From DATBHW01 sp046704085 (GTDB taxonomy: Bacteria > Chloroflexota > Ktedonobacteria > Ktedonobacterales > DATBGS01), in assembly GCA_046704085.1 (NCBI GenBank), contig JBJKSJ010000321.1, positions 1 through 8,946 of the forward strand: a stretch of DNA of 8,946 nt, written 5' to 3'. The position numbers were made by a program, and so were the translations under genes. How positions within the stretch are numbered: position 1 is the first letter of the stretch; every line of letters starts with the position of its first letter. Shown piece after piece: positions 1 to 5,904 of this stretch. Under the pieces are notes generated by a model, which worked only from the letters and a program-made list of their open reading frames with translations, was not told where the DNA came from and did no database searches.

Positions 1-1029
1 ACGTATGCCTGGCGCGCGCCGGTCTACAATTCGGCTAATCCAGGGAGCCTGCTGGATGTCTCCGCGCAGGTGTTGGAGCTTCAACGCGCTGAGAAGGTTG
101 GGCAGGCCGGGCAGATCACCCTGCGCCTCTCGAACGCGGGCGGGCAGTATAACAGCCTCTCCATGCTCGGACTGAATACCAGCGTGGCGCTGGCCGAAGG
201 CTACCACGATCCCAGCAGCGGCGCGCCCAGCAGCATCTCTGTCGGCGTCTATTACGTAGATCGCACGCAATATCTGCGCGCGCCCGATCACAATGAACTG
301 CTGATCGTAGCACGCGACGCGACCAAGCGGCTGGACCTCGACGCGCGCCTGCAAACGTCCTATACCAGCCAGACACTCGCCTGGCTGCTGACCGAACTGG
401 CCGCCCGCGCTGGACTCTTTGCCGTCAGCATCCCGGCCACCAGCCAGTTCAGTCAGGTTGTGCCGATCTTTGTGATCCCCTCCGGCCAGAGCCTGCGGCG
501 GGCGCTGAACGAACTCTGCGCGATCTACGCGGTGTATTACTTCCTCGACCAGACGGAAACGCTGCAATTCCGCGAACTGAGCGCCTCGGATACGCCGGTC
601 TGGACGTATCAGCCGGAGATCGAGACGCTGACGCTGGGCAGCGACGATCTGCGCGCCAATCATGTCCTCGTCACCGGGCGCGCCGCCAGCGGGGCGCTGG
701 TCTTTGGCGAAAGCTATGACTTCGCGCATCTCGGCCAGGTCGGCCAGGAGCGCCCGCTGTATCACACCGATCCCCGGCTGACCACCAGCGCCCAGGCGGC
801 GCTGAAAGCGTCTTTTCTGCTGGCCGACGAGCAGCGCGCCGGGGCGCATCACAGCGTCAGCGTGCCCGCGCATCCGGGGCTGCAACTGCTGGATGTTGTC
901 ACCCTCACCGATCAAGCCGCGCCGACGGGCACGGGCCAATCCAAGAACGCGCGCATCAGCGCGCTGAGCGTGAAGTATACGCCGCAGCAGGCGCTCTTCG
1001 ACATGACGCTGATGCTGGAGCAGCCGTAG
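1..1029 (+). CDS. Phage-tail / baseplate-hub-like protein, 5' truncated by the window edge
   Basis: The frame is open from base 1 to the TAG at 1027-1029. The codons before the GTG at 70 read as normal coding sequence (ending LLDVSAQV just before LELQRAEK), so the gene almost certainly begins outside the window and the GTG at 70 is not its start. The visible part is about 342 residues, beta-rich, with no signal peptide or membrane segment. An early segment, ITLRLSNAGGQYNSL, followed by a Gly-rich stretch and a VGVYYVDR strand, resembles the repeating beta pattern of phage minor-tail and hub proteins. A middle helical segment (SLRRALNELCAIYAVYYFLD) and a late beta domain (HPGLQLLDVVTLTD) also fit a gp27/gp44-like hub. 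No catalytic motif is seen. The functional call is by resemblance only; a surface or secreted beta protein is the main alternative. Confidence 0.45.
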   Translation, partial: TYAWRAPVYNSANPGSLLDVSAQVLELQRAEKVGQAGQITLRLSNAGGQYNSLSMLGLNTSVALAEGYHDPSSGAPSSISVGVYYVDRTQYLRAPDHNELLIVARDATKRLDLDARLQTSYTSQTLAWLLTELAARAGLFAVSIPATSQFSQVVPIFVIPSGQSLRRALNELCAIYAVYYFLDQTETLQFRELSASDTPVWTYQPEIETLTLGSDDLRANHVLVTGRAASGALVFGESYDFAHLGQVGQERPLYHTDPRLTTSAQAALKASFLLADEQRAGAHHSVSVPAHPGLQLLDVVTLTDQAAPTGTGQSKNARISALSVKYTPQQALFDMTLMLEQP

Positions 1030-1049
1030 GCGGGCGGGAACGATTCGGC

Positions 1050-1161
1050 CTAAGGGCCGCCAGCCCGTCGGCGATTAAAATCGCCGCTACGGGCCTGGCG
1101 GCCATCAAGTCCCAGAGGGACTTTCTGGCGGAACGCCCTTAGCGGCGAATTCATTCGCCGC
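1050..1161. repeat. Nested inverted-repeat element, possible mobile palindrome or structured RNA
   Basis: Four pairings are visible. (1) CTAAGGGC at 1050-1057 is complementary to GCCCTTAG at 1135-1142. (2) A long imperfect hairpin pairs 1055-1075 with 1080-1103: GGCCGCCAG-CCCGT and CGGCGAT on the left, ATCGCCG and ACGGGCCTGGCGGCC on the right, with small bulges. (3) AAGTCCC AGA GGGACTT at 1107-1123 is a perfect hairpin. (4) GCGGCGAAT TC ATTCGCCGC at 1142-1161 is a perfect 9-bp hairpin. CGCCAG (1059-1063 region) can also pair with CTGGCG at 1125-1130, which would lengthen the outer stem into a cloverleaf-like fold. The right part of hairpin 2 and the reverse complement of the outer arm share a TCGCCGCTAnGGGC motif, so the element contains inverted copies of one module. 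It may also end transcription of the upstream gene, though no U-tract follows. Confidence 0.6.
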
Positions 1162-1212
1162 CTATCTCACACAAAAACTGTGGCGCGCTTCCTCGCGGGG
1201 GCTTGCCACTTT

Positions 1213-1221
1213 TGCTATACT
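1213..1221 (+). promoter_or_regulatory. Extended -10 promoter of the FHA gene
   Basis: TGCTATACT gives a TGn extension followed by a TATACT -10 box. No convincing -35 lies 16-18 bases upstream, as is common with extended -10 promoters. Transcription would start near 1228, which makes the in-frame ATG at 1226 too early to be used and supports the start at 1280. Confidence 0.5.
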
Positions 1222-1264
1222 GTGGATGAGAATACAACCCGACACGATCCGCCCCTGGATATAT

Positions 1265-1271
1265 GAGGAGG
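1265..1271 (+). promoter_or_regulatory. Strong ribosome binding site that fixes the FHA gene start
   Basis: GAGGAGG lies 8 bases before the ATG at 1280. It is a near-perfect Shine-Dalgarno sequence, whereas the earlier in-frame ATG at 1226 has none. Confidence 0.8.
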
Positions 1272-1279
1272 CGCCCGCC

Positions 1280-2374
1280 ATGAACGAAGAGCGACCCACG
1301 CATCCCGGCCTGGAATTTACCGAAGAAGATATTGCCTCGCTGCGCCAGCGGTACACTGCCCAGGACGTTGTGCAGCTTTTTGGGCTGCTAGGGCTGCCCG
1401 TGTGTGATGATCCGGTGATCATCGCGCAGGTGGCCGCGCGCGACAAGGCCCGGCGCGAGCAAGACAGCCTGAGCAATAACCCGGCCATGCGGCAGCAGGC
1501 TGCGCTCTGGCTGACGGCTTATCAACTCACCGATCATCCGGGCAGCCGCCGCGAACTGCTGCTGATCACGCAGGAAGAGGCCAATCACATGCTCGCCTTC
1601 CGCCTGGAGCGCCAGGGCCAGGCAGACAAGCTCTACGGGCCGGAGATCCGCGACGACCTGAAAGCCGCCGCGATTCGCGGCTTCGCGCTGAGCGATGATC
1701 TGGCCGAGCGGTTTCTGCGCGCCTTCGAGCATGGCTGCAACCTGCGTTTTGGGGCCAGGGTGCCACTCGTTCTGCGCAGCTTTGACGTGCGCGCCTCTGC
1801 CGAGCAGACCTTTGGCGCGACGCTGACAACCTTGCTTCCGCCAGTCTCCAAGCCCGCCGCAGAGCGCCCGCGCATCTCCCCATCGACCGAGCCGATGCGC
1901 GCCGTGCGGCTCAAGGCGCCCTCTGCCGAGATCAGCCTGCCCTCGACAGAGGCGGGTCCGCCCCCCACGTTCAGAGCGCCCAAGCCCCCCGCGCCCAGCG
2001 CGCCCGCGCCCGGTGAGCGACGGCCATCGGGGGTGATGCTGATGCCGGGCAACGCCATTGCCCGGCTGATCGTGACCCAGGAGGACGGGCAAGCGAGCGA
2101 GTGCGAACTGACCCAGCCGACGACCTCGATTGGTCGCACGCCCGAAAGCGACATTTTTCTGAAAGAGGACCGGCGGGTTTCGCGCCAGCACGCGGTCATT
2201 CACCGCCCGCCGACGGCTTTTATCCTGACCGATCTGAACAGCGCCAACGGCACGTTTCTCAATGGCACGATGCTCACCGAGCCAGCCGTGCTGCATCCAG
2301 GCGACCGGATTCGCGTCGGCCACACTGATCTGCTCTTTCTGATGGAAGCCCTGACGAATCACCACCGTCAGTGA
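1280..2374 (+). CDS. FHA-domain protein with an unrecognised N-terminal helical domain
   Basis: The 364-residue product is likely cytoplasmic, with no membrane segment. Residues about 262-355 form an FHA domain, which binds phosphothreonine peptides: GR at 285-286, DIFL at 291-294, VSRQHA at 300-305, and the DLNSANGTFLNG stretch at 318-329. All conserved phosphopeptide-binding residues (Arg286, Ser301, His304, Asn323) are present, so binding should be intact. Residues about 185-255 are a Pro/Ala-rich linker. Residues about 10-168 are a mostly helical globular region (TEEDIASLRQRYTAQDVVQL, later LAERFLRAFEHGCN) that I do not recognise. The start at 1280 is chosen for its Shine-Dalgarno sequence and for the promoter downstream of the alternative ATG. 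No Ser/Thr kinase is adjacent in the window, so the phospho-partner is unknown. The stop (2372-2374) is followed directly by the promoter of the next gene. Confidence 0.85.
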   Translation: MNEERPTHPGLEFTEEDIASLRQRYTAQDVVQLFGLLGLPVCDDPVIIAQVAARDKARREQDSLSNNPAMRQQAALWLTAYQLTDHPGSRRELLLITQEEANHMLAFRLERQGQADKLYGPEIRDDLKAAAIRGFALSDDLAERFLRAFEHGCNLRFGARVPLVLRSFDVRASAEQTFGATLTTLLPPVSKPAAERPRISPSTEPMRAVRLKAPSAEISLPSTEAGPPPTFRAPKPPAPSAPAPGERRPSGVMLMPGNAIARLIVTQEDGQASECELTQPTTSIGRTPESDIFLKEDRRVSRQHAVIHRPPTAFILTDLNSANGTFLNGTMLTEPAVLHPGDRIRVGHTDLLFLMEALTNHHRQ

Positions 2375-2379
2375 ATCTG

Positions 2380-2388
2380 TGGTATGCT
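2380..2388 (+). promoter_or_regulatory. Extended -10 promoter of the methyltransferase gene
   Basis: TGGTATGCT is a TGn extension with a TATGCT -10 box just after the FHA stop codon. No clear -35 is seen. Transcription would start near 2395, which favours the ATG at 2422 over the GTG at 2371. The GTG at 2371 overlaps the upstream stop as GTGA, so translational coupling remains an alternative, but it lacks a Shine-Dalgarno sequence. Confidence 0.4.
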
Positions 2389-2421
2389 GGCACGAAGATT
2401 CTTTCGCAGTACGGGCAGGCT

Positions 2422-3834
2422 ATGGCCGAAGAGCAGCTTCCAGCAGACGACCCCTTGACGGGGCTATCGCTGCAACCAGAAACGCCGACAGGCGACGAAG
2501 CGCCGCATGCGCCGACCAGCGCCGAGGAACTGGCGGCTGAATCTCTGCGCCTGCGGCAGCGCCTGGTCGAGCAACTCAAGGCGCGCGATGTGCTGCACAG
2601 CGCGGCGTTGGAGGAGGCGCTGCTGCGCGTCCCCCGCGAGGCGTTTCTGCCCGATCTTGTCAGGCGCGAGGGTCTGGAACCGATCTACGCCGACGAGGCG
2701 ATCATCACCAAACGCACCAGCCAGGGCGCGCCGCTCAGTTCGTCCTCGGCGCCGTCGATGATGGCAATCATGCTGGAGCAGCTTGATCTGCGCCCTGGGC
2801 TGCGTGTGCTGGAGATCGGCGCGGGGACGGGCTATAACGCCGCGCTGCTCGCCGAACTGGTGGGCGATACCGCTGACGTCGTCACCCTCGACATCGATGC
2901 CGAGGTCGTCGAGCAGGCGCGGCAGAACCTTGCCGAGGCGGGCTACGCGCAGATCACCGTTCTCTGCGCCGATGGAGCCGATGGCGCGCCAGAACTGGCC
3001 CCCTTTGACCGCATCGAATTGACCGTTGCCGCCGATGATATTGCGCCGGCCTGGATCGAGCAACTGGCCCTGGGCGGGCGGCTGGTGCTGCCGCTGGAGA
3101 TTCACCGGCACCAGCGCGGCCAGCTTTCGCTGGCCCTGGTCAGGCACGAGGAGTATCTGGAAAGCGTCGCAGTGGCCCAGGCGTTCTTTATTCCGCTGCG
3201 CGGCGATCAGGCCATGACCGTGACGCGCACCGCGCCGCTGGCCGTTGTGACGACGCAGGACCACCACCACCGCTGGGAACTTAACCTCTATGGCGCGCCG
3301 CTGAGCGGCTCCGCCGACATTCGCCGCGATGCCTTGCGTCTGCTGAGCGGTCCGTATGAGACCCGCGACCTGCATCTGAATGGCGCGGCCCGCGCGCTGC
3401 TGGCCTATCTGGAACTACGCTATGGGGAGGAAGAAGCGATCTATGCCTGGTCGGGCAACGCGAACTGGGGATTCGAGGGCTGGGCCGGTGGGCTTTTCTT
3501 CCATCCGGCGCGAGCGCAGAGCGGTGGCCTGCCTTTTGCGCAGCGCTCAGGCCGCTTCAGCCAGCAGCCTGGTATAGCCTTGCTGCGCGCCGCCAGCAGC
3601 GCCCCTGATGACGCCGGGCTGGAGCGAGCGATCCTCTATGGCAACGCAGGCACGCTGCGGCGGCTCCAGAACATTATCCGCGAATGGACACGCCTCAAGT
3701 GCCCTGATCTGGCGGCTCTGCGCGTGCGCGCCTATCCGCAGGGCACGGCCCCAGCGCCAGCCTCCGATGAATGGCTGATCAGCAAACGATCCAGCCAACT
3801 GCTGCTCTCCTTCCAGGAGGGCGCGGGCGGTTAG
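2422..3834 (+). CDS. PCMT-like (protein-L-isoaspartate type) SAM methyltransferase with a C-terminal extension
   Basis: The product is 470 residues, about twice the usual PCMT length of 210-230. The first 35 residues are low-complexity. Residues about 40-265 are the PCMT-like core: the VPREAFLP motif at 70-77, SSSSAPSMMAIMLEQL at 106-121 (the substrate-side Ser/Pro segment), SAM motif I VLEIGAGTGYNAALLAEL at 129-146, an acidic motif LDID at 156-159, and CADGADG at 182-188. The combination of SSxSxPxxMAxMLExL with EIGAGTGYNAALLAxLVG is what I associate with PCMT homologues of the FxLD and other RiPP (lanthipeptide-type) clusters, rather than with housekeeping Pcm repair enzymes. Residues about 265-470 are an unrecognised extension. 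It would methylate Asp/isoAsp carboxyls of a protein or peptide; the substrate is unknown, and no precursor peptide gene was found nearby. Start at 2422 was chosen over GTG 2371 because of the promoter. The stop TAG overlaps the stop of the opposing regulator gene. Confidence 0.8.
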   Translation: MAEEQLPADDPLTGLSLQPETPTGDEAPHAPTSAEELAAESLRLRQRLVEQLKARDVLHSAALEEALLRVPREAFLPDLVRREGLEPIYADEAIITKRTSQGAPLSSSSAPSMMAIMLEQLDLRPGLRVLEIGAGTGYNAALLAELVGDTADVVTLDIDAEVVEQARQNLAEAGYAQITVLCADGADGAPELAPFDRIELTVAADDIAPAWIEQLALGGRLVLPLEIHRHQRGQLSLALVRHEEYLESVAVAQAFFIPLRGDQAMTVTRTAPLAVVTTQDHHHRWELNLYGAPLSGSADIRRDALRLLSGPYETRDLHLNGAARALLAYLELRYGEEEAIYAWSGNANWGFEGWAGGLFFHPARAQSGGLPFAQRSGRFSQQPGIALLRAASSAPDDAGLERAILYGNAGTLRRLQNIIREWTRLKCPDLAALRVRAYPQGTAPAPASDEWLISKRSSQLLLSFQEGAGG

Positions 3835-4814
3835 CCCAGGTCAATCGGCTCCGGCAGGGGGGTGAAATGGAAGTCGGGTTGGGATTGATAGGCGGAGCCA
3901 CGCCGGTCGATATAATAGGCGCTGTGTTCGACCTCTTTGGCCTTTTTCTTGACCTCGGCGGCCACGCGGCTGACTTCTTCGATGCTGTGTATCGGGCGGT
4001 ACTGATTGGTCACGACGCCGATTGATAGGCCCACGAGTGGGTAGAGGCAGGCATTGCCGCGCCGATCAGAGGAGACCATGGCGCCGCGCAGGCGGTCCTC
4101 TTCGTTATAGAACCTGGGGCTGGAGCGATCAAAGGCCGACATCAGCGCCTCGCAGATGGGCACGGCGCGGTCGGGAGTCGTCGCCACGACAAAATCATCA
4201 CCGCCGACGTGACCGACAAAATCGGTTTCATTGCCCAGCCGCCGCACGAACTCCAGGCTGATGCGGGCCACGACGCGAATCATCTCGTTGCCACGTAAAA
4301 AGCCATAGGCGTCGTTGTAGGCTTTGAAGTTGTTGAGATCGAGATAGAGCAGGCTCCAGGGCGCGCCCTGCTCTAGCATCGCCAGAATGGCGCGCTCCAC
4401 CTGGACGCCGCCAGGCAGGCCGGTGAGCGGGTGCAGCCAGTTTTCCTGCACATGGCGAAGCTGGGTGCGAATGCGCGCCAGCAGTTCATCGTTATTAAAG
4501 GGCTTGGTAAGATAATCATCGACTCGGTGTTCAAAGGCGCGGACTTTATCGGCGGTATCATGCCGGGCGCTGAGCATAATGACCGGGATATGGGCAGTCT
4601 TCAGGTTGGCGCGCAGCGCCTTGACTACCTCAAAGCCATCCATACCGGGCAGCATAATATCCAGAATGACCAGATGTGGTGTCTCGCGTAAAGCAATATG
4701 CACTGCCTCTTCGCCGGTATGAGCGATGATCGGCGTATAGCCTTCAAAGCTCAAGGTTTCGCGTAACAGCCCGGCAATGAGAGGCTCATCCTCAACGACT
4801 AAAATAATTGCCAT
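3831..4814 (-). CDS. Response regulator with receiver and GGDEF domains (REC-GGDEF)
   Basis: The product is 327 residues and soluble. Residues 1-120 are a receiver domain with acidic pair Glu8/Asp9, phosphoacceptor Asp52 (LVILDIMLPGMDG), Ser82 and Lys104 (TKPF), all expected for phosphorylation by a histidine kinase. A GGDEF (diguanylate cyclase) domain follows from LTGLPG at 130-135, with DLNNFKAYND at 159-168 and signature GGDDF at 204-208. The signature is a D-for-E variant. Asn176 stands where the guanine-binding Asp (PleD Asp344) is expected, and the upstream inhibitory I-site RxxD is NETD, so no product feedback. Activity is plausible but not assured; the domain could also act as a c-di-GMP-related or regulatory module. 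No kinase gene is adjacent. The start at 4814 has Shine-Dalgarno GAGGAA at 4821-4826 and begins right before the receiver fold; the longer frame reaching 5000 adds 62 residues that do not look like part of the domain. The last stop bases overlap the stop of the opposing gene. Confidence 0.85.
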   Translation of the reverse strand: MAIILVVEDEPLIAGLLRETLSFEGYTPIIAHTGEEAVHIALRETPHLVILDIMLPGMDGFEVVKALRANLKTAHIPVIMLSARHDTADKVRAFEHRVDDYLTKPFNNDELLARIRTQLRHVQENWLHPLTGLPGGVQVERAILAMLEQGAPWSLLYLDLNNFKAYNDAYGFLRGNEMIRVVARISLEFVRRLGNETDFVGHVGGDDFVVATTPDRAVPICEALMSAFDRSSPRFYNEEDRLRGAMVSSDRRGNACLYPLVGLSIGVVTNQYRPIHSIEEVSRVAAEVKKKAKEVEHSAYYIDRRGSAYQSQPDFHFTPLPEPIDLG

Positions 4815-4937
4815 GCCGGATTCCTCAATCCGTTTCTTGAGATGCCTGCGGAATGCAGCTATAGAGCATGATACACCCTCTAGCAAGCCCCCTGACAACA
4901 TTTTTCCTGGGTTGCTCTGAACTGCCTCACCGTTTCC

Positions 4938-4943
4938 ATTATA
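4938..4943 (-). promoter_or_regulatory. Possible -10 box of the response regulator gene
   Basis: On the minus strand this reads TATAAT, about 124 bases before the regulator start at 4814. A TTGCTA at 4965-4970 (minus) is 21 bases away, too far for a normal -35. The predicted start near 4931 would give a leader of about 115 bases. The hexamer is perfect but the promoter lacks a second element. Confidence 0.35.
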
Positions 4944-4999
4944 GAATATCGAGCCGTTCTCGTCTAGCAAAGAGGCCAGCGGCTGGCGGCGTTCCGCCA

Positions 5000-5020
5000 C
5001 AAAACCCGCCTGGGCGGGTT
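5000..5020 (-). terminator. Intrinsic terminator of the Nudix gene
   Basis: On the minus strand, AACCCGCC, a 2-base loop and GGCGGGTT form a perfect 8-bp stem at 5003-5020, extended by TTTT at 5001-5004. The run then breaks (TTGTGG), so termination may be partial. It lies about 30 bases past the Nudix stop and separates it from the response regulator. Confidence 0.55.
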
Positions 5021-5049
5021 CAGGGACGAAGCCGGGGCTGGTGGTCTAT

Positions 5050-5523
5050 TCACCTGCCTGGCAGGTTCTGATCGGCCCGCGTGCTGGAGCGTTGGGCGCG
5101 GATGATGGCCGCTGGCTGATCCAGAAAGGCATCGCGCACGCGCTCGGCATGCTTGGGGAGGGTGTTGGGGGGCAGCGCGTCTGGCGCGAAATAGCGGCTC
5201 TCGACGGTTTCTTCAGTCTCGGTCAGCGCGCCGCCCTCCACATGGCAGAGAAACGTGAGGACCACCTCTTGCTTTTGGGGCTTGGAATAGACGCCGACCA
5301 ATCGCCCCACGCGCACCTGTAGGCCCGTTTCTTCCAGCACCTCGCGGCGCAGGGCTTCATCGACTGTTTCGCCCAGTTCCATGCCACCGCCGGGCAGGTT
5401 CCACCAGTCAATGTCGCGGCGGCGGCCCAGCAGGACTTTGCCATCCTGGATAATAACGCCAAAGACGCCGATCCGAAATTGCGCCTTGGATGACGCGGCA
5501 TCCAACGTCTCTATGTCTCGCAT
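5050..5523 (-). CDS. Nudix hydrolase
   Basis: The 157-residue product carries a complete Nudix box, Gx5Ex7REUxEExGU, at residues 46-68: Gly46, Glu52, then Arg60-Glu61 and the metal-binding pair Glu64-Glu65, Gly67. The preceding segment VIIQDGKVLLGRRRDIDWWNLPGGG is the usual Nudix beta-strand and P-G-G start. These enzymes hydrolyse nucleoside diphosphates linked to another group X using Mg or Mn ions; the substrate cannot be read from the sequence, and a mutT-like or ADP-ribose-type activity are equal guesses. Start at 5523 has GGAAAGG at 5532-5538, 8 bases upstream. The gene diverges from resB across a shared promoter region and has its own terminator, so it is probably monocistronic. Length is typical for the family. 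Confidence 0.9.
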   Translation of the reverse strand: MRDIETLDAASSKAQFRIGVFGVIIQDGKVLLGRRRDIDWWNLPGGGMELGETVDEALRREVLEETGLQVRVGRLVGVYSKPQKQEVVLTFLCHVEGGALTETEETVESRYFAPDALPPNTLPKHAERVRDAFLDQPAAIIRAQRSSTRADQNLPGR

Positions 5524-5561
5524 GGTGTCTGCCTTTCCGTCATGGATCGCTAGCTCTCAAC

Positions 5562-5590
5562 TTGCGTGTCCTTCCACACTCCAGTATAAT
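5562..5590 (+). promoter_or_regulatory. Promoter of the resB gene
   Basis: TTGCGT at 5562-5567 and TATAAT at 5585-5590 are separated by 17 bases. The -10 is perfect; the -35 matches three consensus positions. Transcription would start near 5597, giving a leader of about 158 bases before the resB ATG at 5755. Confidence 0.55.
5583..5588 (-). promoter_or_regulatory. Possible -10 box of the Nudix gene, overlapping the resB promoter
   Basis: On the minus strand this reads TATACT, preceded by TAT. The site overlaps the plus-strand -10 in a near-palindrome, so the two genes may compete for polymerase. A start near 5576 would give a leader of about 53 bases. No clear -35 is visible. Confidence 0.3.
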
Positions 5591-5609
5591 ATGGAGCGCA
5601 GAAGTATCG

Positions 5610-5676
5610 CCAGGGGCGCGCAGAGCATTTGCGCGAGCGCCCCCTGGCCGGAAGCGGCAGTGCCCTCAGGGGCGCT
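5610..5676 (+). other. resB leader with alternative, mutually exclusive hairpins
   Basis: Three segments lie in the leader: 1 = CCAGGGGCGC at 5610-5619, 2 = GCGCCCCCTGG at 5637-5647, 3 = CAGGGGCGCT at 5667-5676. Segments 1 and 3 share nine identical bases and both can pair with segment 2, so the RNA can form either of two hairpins. Only TTT follows segment 3, so it is a poor terminator; if it is a switch, it may act at the translation level or not at all. Confidence 0.3.
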
Positions 5677-5754
5677 TTGCCACCAATCCCTCTGGCCCGC
5701 CAGCAGCCAGCGCCGCTGAGCGGCCTCTTGCGAGCGCAGGAAAGCAACAGGCAT

Positions 5755-5883
5755 ATGGCGACAACACAAGCTCCACGCATCGTCAGTCGCAGGCGCGCAG
5801 GCGCCAAAGCCGCGCCCCCCAAAGGCGGAAATCGTTACCGGCGCTATTTGAAGCACCCGTTCCACTCGCTCTGGGGTCTTTAG
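5755..5883 (+). pseudogene. resB: N-terminal 42 codons of resB, ending at an in-frame TAG
   Basis: The ATG at 5755 has Shine-Dalgarno AGGAAAG at 5738-5744. The 42-residue stretch is basic (SRRRAGAKAAPP, NRYRRYLKHP) and ends HSLWGL before the TAG at 5881-5883. The next codons in the same frame read SSVKTAIVMISL, continuing into the resB membrane segment. A ...W.L(L)SSVKTAI... continuity is what a ResB N-terminus looks like, so the stop probably replaced a sense codon (for example TTG). It could be a true nonsense mutation, an assembly or sequencing error, or a leader peptide followed by reinitiation. TAG is a normal stop elsewhere in this window, which argues against recoding of the genetic code. 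Confidence 0.65.
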
Positions 5884-5904
5884 AGTTCGGTCAAGACGGC
5901 GATT

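Noticed and set aside
1388..2365. 325-codon minus-strand frame opposite the FHA gene
   Set aside because: No recognisable domain; the FHA motifs on the plus strand are intact.
2464..3375. 303-codon minus-strand frame opposite the methyltransferase
   Set aside because: Shadow frame with no domain; motif I of the methyltransferase is on the other strand.
4815..5000. N-terminal extension of the response regulator to 5000
   Set aside because: The receiver begins right at 4814 with a good Shine-Dalgarno; the extra residues lack receiver features and contain a likely promoter.
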